From Nonomuraea corallina (GTDB taxonomy: Bacteria; Actinomycetota; Actinomycetes; Streptosporangiales; Streptosporangiaceae), in the NCBI RefSeq assembly GCF_027620315.1, contig NZ_JAPNNL010000011.1:1-64000 (forward strand): 64,000 bases of DNA. The letters are read 5' to 3'. How positions within the stretch are numbered: position 1 is the first letter of the stretch; each line of letters starts with the position of its first letter. Shown here piece after piece: positions 52,070 to 61,988 of this stretch. The notes under the pieces are model-generated. The model did no database searches, had not been told where the DNA came from, and saw only the letters and a list, made by a program, of their open reading frames with translations. The translations under genes were made by a program, and so were the position numbers.

Positions 52070-53353
52070 ATGCGAGTCCTGTTCACCACGTTCGCCGCCC
52101 CGTCCCACTTCTACGCCCAGGTCACGGTGGCGTCCGCGCTGCGCACGGCCGGCCACGAGGTGATCGTCGCGAGCCAGCCCGAGCTGGCCGACACGATCAC
52201 GGCGGCCGGGCTGACCGCCGTGCCCGTCGGGCCCGTGCTGGACCTGGAGCCCGAGACGCAGCAGGCCACCTCCAGCTTCGCCGGTGACCGCAATCTGGGC
52301 GGGCTGGCCATGAGCAACTCGCGGCACGACCCGTACCCGTGGGAGCGCGCGCTGGGCATGTTCAGCGCGATGACCGCCTTCGTCTTCCAGAACGTCTGCT
52401 CCGAGCAGATGATCGACGACCTGGTCGAGGTGGCCCGCGACTGGCGCCCCGACCTGGTGATCTGGGACCCGCTGACGCTGGCGGGGCCGGTCGCGGCCAG
52501 GGTGACGGGCGCGGCGCACGCCCGGCTGCTGTTCGGCCCCGACCAGATGGCCCGCAACCGGACGGCCTTTCGCGCCCTGCTCGACGAGCGGCCCGCAGAA
52601 CTGCGGGACGACCCGCTGACCGAGTGGCTGGGCTGGACGCTGGCCCGGCACGGCGAACGCCTGCGCGAACGGGACGAGGAGCTGGTCCTCGGCCAGTGGA
52701 CGATCGACCCGACCCCGCCCTCCATGCGCGCCCCGGTCGGGCTCCCCTACGTGAACGTGCGGTACGTGCCGTACAACGGGCGCTCGGCCCTGCCCGGCTG
52801 GCTGCGGGAGACGCCGCCGTACCCGAGGAGGGTCTGCCTGACCCTGGGAATCTCGCTGGGCGAGGTCGAGGACGGCGGGACGGTGGCCGCGGGCGACCTG
52901 ATGGCCGCCGTGGACGGCCTGGACGTGGAGGTGGTCGCCGCGCTCGCGCCGGAGCTGCGGAACCGGCTGGGGACGCTGCCGGGCAACGTGCGCGCGGTCG
53001 ACTTCGTCCCGCTCGACGCGCTGCTGCCGTCGTGCGCCGGGATCATCCACCACGGCGGCTCGGGCACCTTCATGACGGCGCTGGCGCGCGGTGTGCCGCA
53101 GCTGATCGTGCCCGACCTGATGTGGGACTCCAAGGAGAAGACGCTGGCGCTGACCGCTGCCGGGGCGGGCCTGGTCATCGAGGACCAGGAGAAGCTCTCC
53201 CCCGACCACCTGCGCGAGCGGATCATCACGCTGCTGGACGATCCCGCCTACGCGGCGGGGGCCGCGCGGCTGCGCGCGGAGATGGTGGCCACCCCGGCCC
53301 CGAACGACATCGTGCCGGTGCTGGAACGGCTGACCGCGCTGAACCGCGCCTGA
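52070..53353 (+). CDS. Anthracycline-type GT1 glycosyltransferase
   Basis: A 427-residue GT-B transferase of the DesVII/AknS/DnrS type. MRVLFTTFAAPSHFYAQV opens the acceptor domain, and IIHHGGSGTFMTALARGVPQL is the nucleotide-sugar motif (about residues 323-343). Several relatives need a P450-like activator protein; the unusual P450 at 46936 is the only candidate in the window. It should attach a deoxysugar to the aglycone, probably at C7. The gene follows the 2,3-dehydratase. Confidence 0.9.
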   Translation: MRVLFTTFAAPSHFYAQVTVASALRTAGHEVIVASQPELADTITAAGLTAVPVGPVLDLEPETQQATSSFAGDRNLGGLAMSNSRHDPYPWERALGMFSAMTAFVFQNVCSEQMIDDLVEVARDWRPDLVIWDPLTLAGPVAARVTGAAHARLLFGPDQMARNRTAFRALLDERPAELRDDPLTEWLGWTLARHGERLRERDEELVLGQWTIDPTPPSMRAPVGLPYVNVRYVPYNGRSALPGWLRETPPYPRRVCLTLGISLGEVEDGGTVAAGDLMAAVDGLDVEVVAALAPELRNRLGTLPGNVRAVDFVPLDALLPSCAGIIHHGGSGTFMTALARGVPQLIVPDLMWDSKEKTLALTAAGAGLVIEDQEKLSPDHLRERIITLLDDPAYAAGAARLRAEMVATPAPNDIVPVLERLTALNRA

Positions 53354-53404
53354 ACCGCCCGAACCGCGCTTGAACCGCGCCGAAAAAGAGCTGAGGAGAC
53401 AGAG

Positions 53405-54148
53405 ATGGACCGGATCGTGATCGTCACCGGCGGCGGGTCGGGCATCGGCCGCGCCACCGCGCACGCCTTCGCCCGGCAGGGGTGCGGCGTGCTGATCGTC
53501 GGCCGTGACGCCGGCGCGCTCAAGGAGACCGCCGCCGGTCACGACGGCATCCACCCGCTGGAGGCGGACCTGACGGCGGACGGCGGCCCCGAGAGCGTCG
53601 CCGAGGCGGCCGGGCGGCGGTTCGGCCGGGTGGACGTCCTGGTCAACAACGCCGGCGCCGGCGCCTTCGGCGCGCTCGGCACCCTCGACCGGGCCCGGAT
53701 CGAGACGCAGACCGCCACGAACCTGATCGCGCCGATCCTGCTCACGCAGGCCGTGCTGGAGCCGCTGGCCGCCGCCGAGGGCGTGGTGGTCAACGTCAGC
53801 TCCGCCGGCGCGCTCGGGCTGCGCTCCTGGCCGGGCAACGCGGTGTACGGCGCGACCAAGGCCGGCCTGGACCTGCTCACCAGGTCGTGGGCCGTGGAGC
53901 TGGGCGCGCGGGGAATCCGCGTGGTCGGGATCGCGCCCGGCGTGATCGACACCGACGCCGGGGTCCGCGCCGGGATGCCCCGCGCCGACTACACCGCCTT
54001 CCTGGACGGGATGCGCTCGCGGGTCCCGGTCGGCAGGATCGGCACGCCGGAGGAGGTCGCCTGGTGGATCACGCAGGTCACCGCCCCGGAGGCCGCGTAC
54101 GCCAGCGGCACCGTGATCGCGATCGACGGCGCCCTGTCCGTCACCTGA
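53405..54148 (+). CDS. SDR ketoreductase, aklaviketone-reductase-like candidate
   Basis: A 247-residue SDR with [14 protein letters not shown], the Ser in VNVSSAG, and YGATK (Tyr/Lys), all intact. GAGGAGAC precedes the ATG. Anthracycline pathways need a reductase for the C7 keto group (DnrE/AknU) and others for sugar keto groups; sequence alone does not decide which this is. It is the last gene of the plus-strand operon and is followed by a strong hairpin. Confidence 0.75.
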   Translation: MDRIVIVTGGGSGIGRATAHAFARQGCGVLIVGRDAGALKETAAGHDGIHPLEADLTADGGPESVAEAAGRRFGRVDVLVNNAGAGAFGALGTLDRARIETQTATNLIAPILLTQAVLEPLAAAEGVVVNVSSAGALGLRSWPGNAVYGATKAGLDLLTRSWAVELGARGIRVVGIAPGVIDTDAGVRAGMPRADYTAFLDGMRSRVPVGRIGTPEEVAWWITQVTAPEAAYASGTVIAIDGALSVT

Positions 54149-54190
54149 GGTCCGTCACCCGAGGCCGTCACCCGGCCCGCACCCGCACGA

Positions 54191-54236
54191 CACGAAGGGA
54201 GGCCGCCCGCCACATGGCGGGAGGCCTCCCTTCGTG
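54191..54236. terminator. Strong bidirectional hairpin between convergent operons
   Basis: A perfect 14-bp stem (54191-54204 with 54223-54236; arm CACGAAGGGAGGCC) is capped by an inner six-bp stem CCCGCC-ACAT-GGCGGG (54206-54221). It sits between the SDR stop and the end of the aromatase/cyclase gene and should stop transcription from both sides. Confidence 0.85.
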
Positions 54237-54243
54237 CGGGGGT

Positions 54244-55191
54244 TCAGACCGACGCCGTCCGGCGGCGGCTCTCGGCGTACTCCCTGGCCGCGCTCAGCGT
54301 CAGCATGCTGTTGCCGCTCAGCGCCTTGCGCGCCAGCTCCCTGGCCTGCGCCACGGTGCCGTCGGGGCCGAGCACCGCGGTGACCGCCTCGTCGGCGATC
54401 GCCACCGTGTGCGCCGAGGTGACCACCGCTCCGTCGCCGTCGGGCCGTACCGTCCACCGGCCGGCGTGCAGGGACAGCAGGGGCGGGGTGCGCAGCTGCT
54501 TGTAGACGATGAGGTGCTCGGGGAAGCAGACCCGCACCGAGCTCGTGGTGTGCGTCGAGCCGTCACGCGAGCGCGTCTCCATGTCCATCGTCTGCAGGCC
54601 GGGCGTCTCCTCCGTCACCGTGATGGCGGCCACGTGCGTCAGCCGTTCGTGCCACAGGTCGCTGCGGTAGAGGAACGCGTAGGCGTCCGCCGCGTCCCCC
54701 CGCACCCGTACGGAGTCCTCGAAGGCCAGCAGCCGGCCGGGGGTCTCCACGGCCCGGCGCAGGGCGGCGAGCTCGGACTCGCTGTTGCGGTCGACCGCGT
54801 TGGTGATCCAGCTCACCGAGGCGCTGTCGCCGCCGACGGCGCGGAAGTCGTGGGTCAGCCGGACCCGCGTGCTCCCGCGGCCGTCGGGCTCGACGATCCA
54901 CTCGCCGCCCATCGCGGCCACCGGGTGCGCCGACACCTCCTGGCGGAAGCGGATGCGCCACCGTTCGCGGTCGAACTCCCGCCGGGACGTCCAGCTCTTC
55001 GGCTTGCCGTTGGCGGTCGCCCAGATGCGGACGCGTTCCTGCCGGTCGTCGTGGGCGAGCACCTCGACGTGCACGGTCGGCGGGAAGACCGCCGGCCACG
55101 CGCCCGCGTCGGCGAGCACGGCGTAGACCGCCGCCGGTTCCGCGGCGACGGTGATCTGGTGTTCGGTCTGGTGGATGGCGGACGTCGCCAT
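54244..55191 (-). CDS. Didomain polyketide aromatase/cyclase
   Basis: A 315-residue protein with two START/Bet v1-like domains (about 1-150 and 155-300), the didomain form of DpsF/ActVII-type enzymes that close and aromatise the first ring of C9-reduced polyketides. WPAVFPPTVHVEV and SHPVAAMGGEW-like positions mark domain one; LIVYKQLRTPPLL marks domain two. ATG follows GGAGAGG. The gene is 16 bases after the C9 ketoreductase gene, as expected for successive steps. Confidence 0.9.
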   Translation of the reverse strand: MATSAIHQTEHQITVAAEPAAVYAVLADAGAWPAVFPPTVHVEVLAHDDRQERVRIWATANGKPKSWTSRREFDRERWRIRFRQEVSAHPVAAMGGEWIVEPDGRGSTRVRLTHDFRAVGGDSASVSWITNAVDRNSESELAALRRAVETPGRLLAFEDSVRVRGDAADAYAFLYRSDLWHERLTHVAAITVTEETPGLQTMDMETRSRDGSTHTTSSVRVCFPEHLIVYKQLRTPPLLSLHAGRWTVRPDGDGAVVTSAHTVAIADEAVTAVLGPDGTVAQARELARKALSGNSMLTLSAAREYAESRRRTASV

Positions 55192-55207
55192 GAGCCTCTC
55201 CGGTCTG

Positions 55208-55990
55208 TCAGTAGTTCCCCAGTCCGCCGCAGACGTTGATCGCCTGCGCGGTGATCGAGGCGGCCGTGTCCGAGACCAGGTAGCCCACCATCCCGGCGAC
55301 CTCCTCCGGCGTGGAGTAGCGGCCGAGCGGGATCTTGTTCTCGAACCGGGTCAGCACCTCCTCCTCGGTGATCCCCCAGAAGTCCGCGTACCGCTGCCGC
55401 ACTCCCCGCGCCATCGGCGTCTCGACATAGCCGGGGCACACGGCGTTGACCGTGATGTTCGTCTTGGCCAGCTCCAGGCCCAGCGCCTTGGTCAGGCCGA
55501 CGAGGCCGTGCTTGGACGCCGAGTAGGGCGCGGCCAGCACGACGCCCTGCTTGCCTCCGGTCGAGGCGATGTTGACGATGCGGCCGTGCCCGCGCTCCAG
55601 CATGCCGCCGGTGGTGAGCACCGCCTTGGTCACCCGGAAGGCGCCGTTGAGGTTGGTCTCCATGACGTCGAGCCACAGCTCGTCGGCGATCTCGGCGGTG
55701 GCCCCGCCACCGCCGCGCCCGGCGTTGTTGACCAGGATGTCGATCGGGCCGTAGCGGTCGCGCGCGGCCTGGACGAGGTCCTGGATCGCGGCGGGGTCGC
55801 GCACGTCGCACGTGGTCCCGTCGGCGTCCATCCCGGACTCTCGCAGCTGCTTGACGGTCAGCGCGACCGCGTCGCCGTCACGCGCGCACAGGAACACCCT
55901 GGCGCCGCTGTCTCCCAGGGCACGGGCGACGGCGAGGCCGATGCCGCTGGTGCCGCCGGTGACCAGCGCGTGCGGGCCTTGGTCGGACAT
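55208..55990 (-). CDS. Act-type C9 polyketide ketoreductase
   Basis: A 260-residue SDR clearly of the ActIII/DpsE type: TGGTSGIG, NNAGRGGGG, the Ser in NIASTGG, YSASKHG and the C-terminal AINVCGGLGNY. It reduces the C9 ketone of the nascent chain and controls first-ring folding. ATG at 55990 has GAAGGGAG upstream. It leads the two-gene minus-strand unit with the aromatase/cyclase, divergent from the minimal PKS operon across a 190-base control region. Confidence 0.95.
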   Translation of the reverse strand: MSDQGPHALVTGGTSGIGLAVARALGDSGARVFLCARDGDAVALTVKQLRESGMDADGTTCDVRDPAAIQDLVQAARDRYGPIDILVNNAGRGGGGATAEIADELWLDVMETNLNGAFRVTKAVLTTGGMLERGHGRIVNIASTGGKQGVVLAAPYSASKHGLVGLTKALGLELAKTNITVNAVCPGYVETPMARGVRQRYADFWGITEEEVLTRFENKIPLGRYSTPEEVAGMVGYLVSDTAASITAQAINVCGGLGNY

Positions 55991-56030
55991 GAGTTCTCCC
56001 TTCGGTGGGCGCCAGCCTCGCACCGGGCGC

Positions 56031-56048
56031 TCGAATGGCGGTGGACGA
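56031..56048 (+). promoter_or_regulatory. SARP-type operator between ketoreductase and PKS operons
   Basis: TCGAATG (56031-56037) and TGGACGA (56042-56048) are 11 bp apart, followed by TTCGACC at 56055. The surrounding GCGCTCGAA.GG.G.TGGAC.A is the same as at 50144. It is placed to control both divergent polyketide operons. Confidence 0.6.
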
Positions 56049-56106
56049 CCTGGGTTCGACCGGGCCGCGAGAGCGGCGCGGCAGCGTCGTGCCGTACGGA
56101 GTCGTG

Positions 56107-56153
56107 CTGTAAGGACCCGTCGTCCTGTACGGACCCGTTCCTGTACGGACCCG
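56107..56153 (+). repeat. Three direct repeats upstream of the PKS operon
   Basis: CTGTAAGGACCCG (56107), CTGTACGGACCCG (56125) and CTGTACGGACCCG (56141) occur 29-75 bases before the anthrone oxygenase start. The spacing is 18 then 16 bp. They could be an additional operator, or a third product of local repeat growth. Confidence 0.7.
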
Positions 56154-56181
56154 CTGCCGATCGAGGAGCCGAGGAGCCCGC

Positions 56182-56547
56182 ATGCCACACGTCACCTTCG
56201 TGAACACGTTCCTGCTGCACGCGCCGGCGGAGGAGTTCGAGCGGGCGTTCGCCGCCACGTCCGAGTTCATGGCCGCCAGACCGGGCTTCCTGTGGCACCA
56301 GCTGCTGCGCCCCCTCGAACCCGCCCCGCTCGAACCCGCCCCGCTCGAACCCGGCCCGCTCGAACCCGGCCAGCACGGGAGCCGCTACGTCAACGTGGCC
56401 GCCTGGCGGGACGAGGAGTCGTTCCGCGCCGCGGTGACCCATCCCGGCTTCGCGCCGCACGCGGCCGCGCTGCGCGCGCTGGCCGCCAGCGAGCCCGTCC
56501 TGTACGAGACGCGCCAGACCCGCACCACGGTCACGGAGCCGGCATGA
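56182..56547 (+). CDS. ABM-type anthrone oxygenase with PLEP repeat insert
   Basis: A 121-residue cofactor-free monooxygenase of the ActVA-6/AknX/SnoaB type that converts the anthrone to the anthraquinone. The conserved core (FVNTFLLHAPAEEFERAF, ARPGFLWHQLL, YVNVAAWRDEESFRAAV) is present. Between strands 2 and 3 lies an extra run of four PLEPA/PLEPG pentapeptides, not expected in the family; this loop is near the ligand pocket. Its stop overlaps the KS-alpha start (ATGA), so it heads the PKS operon. Confidence 0.85.
   Translation: MPHVTFVNTFLLHAPAEEFERAFAATSEFMAARPGFLWHQLLRPLEPAPLEPAPLEPGPLEPGQHGSRYVNVAAWRDEESFRAAVTHPGFAPHAAALRALAASEPVLYETRQTRTTVTEPA
56311..56370. repeat. 15-bp tandem repeat (four copies) in anthrone oxygenase
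   Basis: Four 15-bp units begin at 56311, 56326, 56341 and 56356, with core CTCGAACCCG. They encode PLEPA, PLEPA, PLEPG, PLEPG in frame. Confidence 0.92.
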
Positions 56548-57803
56548 GCAGGCGCGTGGTCGTCACCGGGCTCGGCGTCGTCGCCCCGGGCGGGGTGGGG
56601 GTCAAGGCGTTCTGGGACCTCCTGGTGTCCGGGGTCACCGCCACCCGGGGGATCAGCACGTTCGACCCGTCCCCGTTCCGCTCGCGGATCGCCGCCGAGT
56701 GCGACTTCGACCCCGAGTCGGCCGGGCTGTCCGCGGCGGACGCCGAGCGGCTGGACCGGGCGGCCCAGTTCGCCGTGGTCGCCTGCCGCGAGGCCGTCGC
56801 CGACGCCGGGCTGCGCATCGACGAGGCCGCCGCGCACCGCGCCGGGGTGGCGCTCGGCAGCGCGGTCGGCTGCACGCAGAAGCTGGAGTCGGAGTACGTG
56901 GCCATCAGTCACGGCGGCGCCGGCTGGGAGGTGGACCACACCCTCGCCTCGCGCTACCTCTATGACTACTTCGTGCCGAGCTCGATGGCGGCAGAGCTGG
57001 CCTGGGCCACCGGCGCCGAGGGGCCGGTGTCGGTCGTGTCGGCGGGCTGCACCTCGGGCATCGACGCGATCGGGTACGCGGTCGAGCTGATCCGCGACGG
57101 GCTGGTGGACGTGATGGTGACGGGCGGCACCGACGCGCCGATCGCCCCCATCACCGTCGCCTGCTTCGACGCGATCAAGGCCACCTCCCCCCGCAACGAC
57201 GACCCGGCCACCGCCTTGCGGCCCTTCGACCGCACCCGCGACGGGTTCGTGCTGGGCGAGGGCGGCGCGGTCCTCGTCCTGGAGGAGGCCGAGTCCGCCA
57301 GGCGCCGGGGCGCGCGGGTGTACGCGGAGATCACCGGTTACGCCTCGCGCGGCAACGCGTACCACATGACCGGTCTGCGGCCCGACGGCGCGGAGATGGC
57401 CGCGGCGATCACCGCGGCGCTGGCCGAGGGCCGCTGCGACCCGTCCGAGATCTGCTACGTCAACGCGCACGGCACGGCCACCAAGCAGAACGACCGCCAC
57501 GAGACCGCGGCCTTCAAACGGGCGCTCGGCCCCGACGCCTACCGGGTGCCCATCAGCTCGATCAAATCCATGATCGGGCATTCGCTGGGCGGGATCGGCT
57601 CGCTGGAGGTGGCGGCCGTCGCGCTGGCCGTCGCCAGGGGCGCGATCCCGCCCACCGCGAACCTGCGCGAGCCCGACCCCGAGCTGGACCTGGACTACGT
57701 GCCGGTGACCGCGCGGGAGCAGCCCGTCGGCACCGCGCTGACCGTGGGCAGCGGGTTCGGCGGGTTCCAGAGCGCCATGCTGCTGCGCCGATTCGAGGGG
57801 TGA
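56544..57803 (+). CDS. Type II PKS ketosynthase alpha (KS)
   Basis: A 419-residue KS-alpha. The catalytic Cys169 is in [11 protein letters not shown], with His in [11 protein letters not shown] and [11 protein letters not shown]. It condenses malonyl-ACP units with the CLF partner. ATG overlaps the oxygenase stop, and the CLF follows at once, giving the standard KS-CLF order. The following DpsC- and DpsD-like genes place it in the anthracycline, propionyl-primed branch. Confidence 0.97.
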   Translation: MSRRVVVTGLGVVAPGGVGVKAFWDLLVSGVTATRGISTFDPSPFRSRIAAECDFDPESAGLSAADAERLDRAAQFAVVACREAVADAGLRIDEAAAHRAGVALGSAVGCTQKLESEYVAISHGGAGWEVDHTLASRYLYDYFVPSSMAAELAWATGAEGPVSVVSAGCTSGIDAIGYAVELIRDGLVDVMVTGGTDAPIAPITVACFDAIKATSPRNDDPATALRPFDRTRDGFVLGEGGAVLVLEEAESARRRGARVYAEITGYASRGNAYHMTGLRPDGAEMAAAITAALAEGRCDPSEICYVNAHGTATKQNDRHETAAFKRALGPDAYRVPISSIKSMIGHSLGGIGSLEVAAVALAVARGAIPPTANLREPDPELDLDYVPVTAREQPVGTALTVGSGFGGFQSAMLLRRFEG

Positions 57804-57808
57804 GCCTG

Positions 57809-58999
57809 ATGACCGACGTCATGGTGACCGGGGCGGGAGTCGTCGCCCCCAACGGGCTGAGCCCCGGCGACTACTGGGCGTCCGTGCTGAAGGGGCGGAG
57901 CGGCATCAGTCCCGCGCCCCGCACCGGCCAGGACGGGCCGCCCTGCCCGCTGAGCGGGCGCGCCGACGCGTTCGTGGCCAAGGAGCACCTGCCCGCGCGG
58001 CTGCTGCCGCAGACCGACGTGATGACGCGGTACGCCCTGTTCGCCGCCGACCGGGCCCTGGAGGAGTCCGGGGCCGGGCGAGACGCGCCGCTCGACATGG
58101 GTGTGATCACCGCCAGCGCCTCGGGCGGCTTCGACTTCGGCCAGCGCGAGCTGCAGAACCTGTGGAGCGAGGGCCCCGACCACGTCAGCGCGTACATGTC
58201 CTTCGCCTGGTTCTACGCGGTCAACACCGGCCAGATCTCCATCCGGAACGACCTGCGCGGGCCCGTCGGCGTGCTCGTCGCGGAGCAGGCGGGCGGCCTG
58301 GACGCGGTCGCCCACGCCCGGCGCAAGGTCACCGCCGGGGCGCGGCTGATGGTGGCCGGCGGCATGGACTCCTCTTTGTGCCCGTACGGCATGGCCGCCC
58401 AGGTCCGGTCCGGCCGGTTGAGCACCGGCGAGGACCCGGCCACGGCCTACCTGCCGTTCGACCGCCGGGCGCGCGGGCACGTGCCGGGCGAGGGCGGCGC
58501 GATGTTCACGCTGGAGGCCGACCGGCCGGACGCGCGCGGGTACGGGCGGATCGCCGGCTACGGCGCCAGCTTCGACCCGCCGCCGGGCTCGGGCCGCCCG
58601 TCCACCCTGGTACGGGCCGTCGAGACCGCGCTGGACGACGCGGGCGTGGCACCCGGCGAGGTGGCGATGGTGGTCGCGGACGCCGCGGCCGTCCCCGAGC
58701 TGGACGCCGCGGAGGCCGAGGCCCTGGCCGCGGTGTTCGGGCCGCGCGGGGTCCCGGTGACCGCCCCGAAGACGCTGACCGGCCGGCTGTACTCGGGGGC
58801 GGGGCCGCTGGACCTGCTGACCGCCCTGCTCGCGCTGCGCGACGGCGTGGTGCCGCCGACCGCGAACGTGACGGACGCCGACCCGGAGCTGCCCGTGGAC
58901 CTGGTGACCGGCGCGCCCCGGCCGGCTCACGGCACCGCCGCGCTGGTGGTGGCCAGGGGGTTCGGCGGGTTCAACAGCGCGATGGTCGTGCGCGCATGA
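57809..58999 (+). CDS. Type II PKS chain length factor (KS-beta)
   Basis: A 396-residue CLF. The position of the KS Cys is Gln160 in [11 protein letters not shown], the hallmark of CLF subunits. It forms the tunnel-lining heterodimer with KS-alpha and sets chain length, probably decaketide as in anthracyclines. ATG at 57809 has GAGGGG eight bases upstream; a GTG at 57800 overlapping the KS stop (GTGA) is also possible. Confidence 0.96.
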   Translation: MTDVMVTGAGVVAPNGLSPGDYWASVLKGRSGISPAPRTGQDGPPCPLSGRADAFVAKEHLPARLLPQTDVMTRYALFAADRALEESGAGRDAPLDMGVITASASGGFDFGQRELQNLWSEGPDHVSAYMSFAWFYAVNTGQISIRNDLRGPVGVLVAEQAGGLDAVAHARRKVTAGARLMVAGGMDSSLCPYGMAAQVRSGRLSTGEDPATAYLPFDRRARGHVPGEGGAMFTLEADRPDARGYGRIAGYGASFDPPPGSGRPSTLVRAVETALDDAGVAPGEVAMVVADAAAVPELDAAEAEALAAVFGPRGVPVTAPKTLTGRLYSGAGPLDLLTALLALRDGVVPPTANVTDADPELPVDLVTGAPRPAHGTAALVVARGFGGFNSAMVVRA

Positions 59000-60021
59000 G
59001 CGAGGACCTGTACATCGCCGGCTGCGCGGCCTGGCTGCCCCCGGCCGTCCCGGTCGCGGAGGCGCTGGCCTCGGGCGCGTGCGACGCCGCGCTGGCCGCC
59101 TCGACGGGCATGCGCGCGGTGGCCACGGCGGGCAAGGAGACCGGGCCCGAGATGGCGGCGCGGGCCGCCCGGACGGCGCTCGGCCGCGCCGGCGCGGGAC
59201 CTGGGGACATCGACCTGGTGCTGCACGCGAGCCTGTACTTCCAGGGCCATCACCTGTGGGCGCCGGCCTCGTACGTCCAGCGGGTCGCCGTCGGCAACGC
59301 CTGCCCGGCGATGGAGGTCAGGCAGGTCTCCAACGGCGGCATGGCCGCGCTGGAGCTGGCCCGGCGCTGGACGCGTACGGGCGCGCTCATCACGACCGGG
59401 GACCGGATGACCCCGCCGGGCTTCGAACGCTGGCGGAGCGATCCCGGCACGGTCTACGCCGACGGCGGCACGGCGCTGGTCGTGTCGCGCTCGGCCGGGT
59501 TCGCCAGGCTGCGCAGCCTGGTGACGGTCTCCGACCCGGAGCTGGAGGGCATGCACCGCGGCGGCGACCCGTACGGCGACCCGTCGCCGGACGAGCAGCC
59601 CACCGTGGACCTCGGCCTGCACAAGCGCGCCTACGTGCGCGAGAGCGGCGCCGCGGCGACGGCCGCGCGGGTGGGCGCCGGCCAGGAGGCCGCGCTGCGC
59701 GGCGCGCTGGACGAGGCGGGGGCCGGCCTGGACGACATCGACTGCTTCGCCCTGCCGCACCTCGGCCTGCGCCGGCTCAAGGCGGCCTTCTTCACCGCCT
59801 TCGGGATCGCGCCCGAACGGACCACCTGGCCGTGGAGCAGGCACGTCGGCCACCTCGGCGCCGGGGACCCGATCGCCGGGCTGGACCACCTGGCCTCGGC
59901 CGGGGCGCTCCGGCCGGGCGGGCTGTGCCTGCTGGCGAGCGTCGGGGCGGGCTTCAGCTGGTCCTGCGCGGTCGTGGAGATGCTGGACCGCCCCGCGTGG
60001 GCGTCGGACGAGAGGACGTGA
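58996..60021 (+). CDS. DpsC-like KAS III starter-unit enzyme with Ser active site
   Basis: A 341-residue KAS III homologue. The usual Cys nucleophile is replaced by Ser112 in [11 protein letters not shown], exactly as in DpsC of doxorubicin biosynthesis, which uses Ser to load propionyl-CoA. This predicts a propionyl starter and an ethyl side chain on the fourth ring. ATG overlaps the CLF stop (ATGA). The acyltransferase homologue DpsD follows, completing the starter module. Confidence 0.93.
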   Translation: MSEDLYIAGCAAWLPPAVPVAEALASGACDAALAASTGMRAVATAGKETGPEMAARAARTALGRAGAGPGDIDLVLHASLYFQGHHLWAPASYVQRVAVGNACPAMEVRQVSNGGMAALELARRWTRTGALITTGDRMTPPGFERWRSDPGTVYADGGTALVVSRSAGFARLRSLVTVSDPELEGMHRGGDPYGDPSPDEQPTVDLGLHKRAYVRESGAAATAARVGAGQEAALRGALDEAGAGLDDIDCFALPHLGLRRLKAAFFTAFGIAPERTTWPWSRHVGHLGAGDPIAGLDHLASAGALRPGGLCLLASVGAGFSWSCAVVEMLDRPAWASDERT

Positions 60022-60022
60022 C

Positions 60023-61030
60023 ATGGGTACGGACGCGGTCCTGCTGATGTTCCCCGGGCAGGGCGCCCAGCATCCGCGGATGGCCTGGGGGCTGTACGGC
60101 CGGGAGCCCCGGTTCACCGCCGCGATGGACGAGGTCTTCGCGGCCTTCGGCGAGGAAGGCGAGGCGCTGCGCCGCGACTGGCTGAGCGAGCGCCCCCGGG
60201 TGCCGCTGGACCACGTCACGCGGGCGCAGCCGCTGCTGTTCGCCGTCGACTACGCGCTCGGCAGGACGCTCCTGGAGCACGGCGTGCGTCCCCGGGTCAT
60301 GCTGGGACACAGCATCGGCGAGGTGGCCGCCGCCGTCCTGGCCGGGGTCTTCACTTTGTCCGACGCCGCCGCCCTCGTGCGGGAGCGGGTCCGGCTCCTG
60401 ACGGGAGCGCCGCCGGGCGGCATGCTCGCGGTCTCGGCCGGGGTGGCGGCGCTGGAAGGCGTGCTGACCGAGGAGGTCGTGGTCGCGGCGGTCAACGCGC
60501 CCCGGCAGACGATCGTGGCCGGGCCGAGCGGGCCGCTGGCCGAGGTGGAGCGGGCGTTGCGGGCCGAGGGGTTCACCTGCGCCCCCGTGCCCACGCTGAT
60601 CGCCTTCCACAGCCCGTCGCTCGCCGACACCGTCGGGCCCGCCGTGGCGGGGTTCGCGGCCACGCCGGTGAGCGCGCCGCGGATCCCGCTGTACTCCGGG
60701 TACGCGGCCCGGCCGCTGACCCGGGAGCTGGCGGCCGACCCCGAGTACTGGGCGCGGCAGCCGGTGGCGCCGGTGCGGTTCTGGCCGGCGCTCGACGAGA
60801 TCCTCTCGGCCGGCCCGCCCGGCACCGTCTGCGTCGAGGCGGGCCCCGGCCAGGGGCTGAGCACGATCGCGCGACGGCACGCCGCCGTGCGCCGAGGGCC
60901 CGGCACGGTGGTGCCGCTGCTGCCCGCGCGGGCCGGCGGCCCGGACGCGGACAGGGCGGCGTTCGCCACCGCCCTGACCACTCTGACCACCCTGATCGGA
61001 CCAGCGGTCAGCGGGCGACCCGGGCCGTGA
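60023..61030 (+). CDS. DpsD-like acyltransferase
   Basis: A 335-residue malonyl/acyl transferase-fold protein. FPGQGAQ begins the fold, Ser97 is in GHSIGE and the His is in AFHSPS. DpsD homologues accompany DpsC; their exact need in starter choice is debated. GAGAGGA precedes the ATG. The last 23 bases overlap the 3' end of the convergent methyltransferase gene. Confidence 0.92.
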   Translation: MGTDAVLLMFPGQGAQHPRMAWGLYGREPRFTAAMDEVFAAFGEEGEALRRDWLSERPRVPLDHVTRAQPLLFAVDYALGRTLLEHGVRPRVMLGHSIGEVAAAVLAGVFTLSDAAALVRERVRLLTGAPPGGMLAVSAGVAALEGVLTEEVVVAAVNAPRQTIVAGPSGPLAEVERALRAEGFTCAPVPTLIAFHSPSLADTVGPAVAGFAATPVSAPRIPLYSGYAARPLTRELAADPEYWARQPVAPVRFWPALDEILSAGPPGTVCVEAGPGQGLSTIARRHAAVRRGPGTVVPLLPARAGGPDADRAAFATALTTLTTLIGPAVSGRPGP

Positions 61031-61874
61031 CGAAGCGGACGGGCACGTCGATGACCAGCGGCCCGCCGTCGCGCCGCAGCGCCTCCAGCCCGCCGATGAG
61101 GCGCTCGCGCAGTTCGGCGGCCTGCGGCGCGGGCAGGTGCTGCCACAGCAGCCGCATGCCCTGGGTGTGCGACCAGTCGACCCACTGCTCGGCCGACGCG
61201 GCGGTCATCCGCACCGGCTCGTCGAGCACGGCGACGTCGCAGAAGCCCGCCCGCTCCAGCGTCGCCGCCAGGTCCTCGGGCCGTTCCAGCCAGCTGTTGA
61301 ACCGGCGCACCAGCGCTTCCGGCTGCCATTCCGGCGGCAGATGACCGAGAAGTTCGCGGGGAATGAGCGGGGTGAACTCGGGAGGCAGGAACGGAAATAT
61401 CCCGGTCTTGAACACCGGGCTGCTGAAAGCGATTCTCCCGCCTTTCACGAGCAGTTTTCCGTAGCGCGCGAGCGCCGCCGGCGCGTCCGGCAGGAAAATG
61501 ATGCTGTAACCGCCCTGCACGACGTCGAAGGACCGGTCCGGGAGTTCGGGCCGCTCCCCGTCCATCACCCGCGCCACGGCGTTGCCCAGGGCGCGGGCCT
61601 CGATCTCCGCGCGCGCCTCGGCCACCATCGCGGGGGCCACGTCGATGCCCAGCACGTAGCCGCTCGGGCCCACCCGCTCAGCGGCGGGGAAGAGGCTCGC
61701 GCCCCTGCCGCACCCGATGTCCAGCACCCGCTCGCCGCGGGCGGGCGCGGCCAGCTCGACCAGTCGCCTGCCCATGGGCGTGAAGAACTCGACGCCCATC
61801 CTGTCGTATGTCGCCGCCGACGTGTCGAAGACGTCCGCGACCTGTTTCTTGTACGTCGATGTGTCCACGTTCAT
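61008..61874 (-). CDS. Aklanonic-acid-methyltransferase-like SAM enzyme (DnrC/AknG type)
   Basis: A 288-residue UbiE-like class I methyltransferase with [10 protein letters not shown] (about residue 50) and a C-terminal lid ([18 protein letters not shown]). Anthracycline clusters use this type to methylate the carboxyl of aklanonic acid before fourth-ring closure. The adjacent divergent cyclase gene supports that role. ATG at 61874 lacks a clear ribosome-binding site. Its 3' end overlaps the acyltransferase gene. Confidence 0.85.
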   Translation of the reverse strand: MNVDTSTYKKQVADVFDTSAATYDRMGVEFFTPMGRRLVELAAPARGERVLDIGCGRGASLFPAAERVGPSGYVLGIDVAPAMVAEARAEIEARALGNAVARVMDGERPELPDRSFDVVQGGYSIIFLPDAPAALARYGKLLVKGGRIAFSSPVFKTGIFPFLPPEFTPLIPRELLGHLPPEWQPEALVRRFNSWLERPEDLAATLERAGFCDVAVLDEPVRMTAASAEQWVDWSHTQGMRLLWQHLPAPQAAELRERLIGGLEALRRDGGPLVIDVPVRFVTARVAR

Positions 61875-61880
61875 CAGTAT

Positions 61881-61920
61881 TCGAGCGGTCCTGGAGAACC
61901 GGTCGAGAACGGGTTCAGCC
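61881..61920 (+). promoter_or_regulatory. SARP-type operator with four 11-bp-spaced heptamers
   Basis: TCGAGCG (61881), TGGAGAA (61892), TCGAGAA (61903) and TTCAGCC (61914) lie exactly 11 bp apart. This matches the TCGAGNN array bound by ActII-ORF4/DnrI-type SARPs. CATTGT at 61922-61927 could be the -10. The array sits in the 114-base divergent region between the methyltransferase and cyclase genes. Confidence 0.72.
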
Positions 61921-61988
61921 ACATTGTCCCCCGCCGACGACAGTGCGAATAATCGAAGAGACATTTCCCCGTGGAAAGCGAGTTCGCC

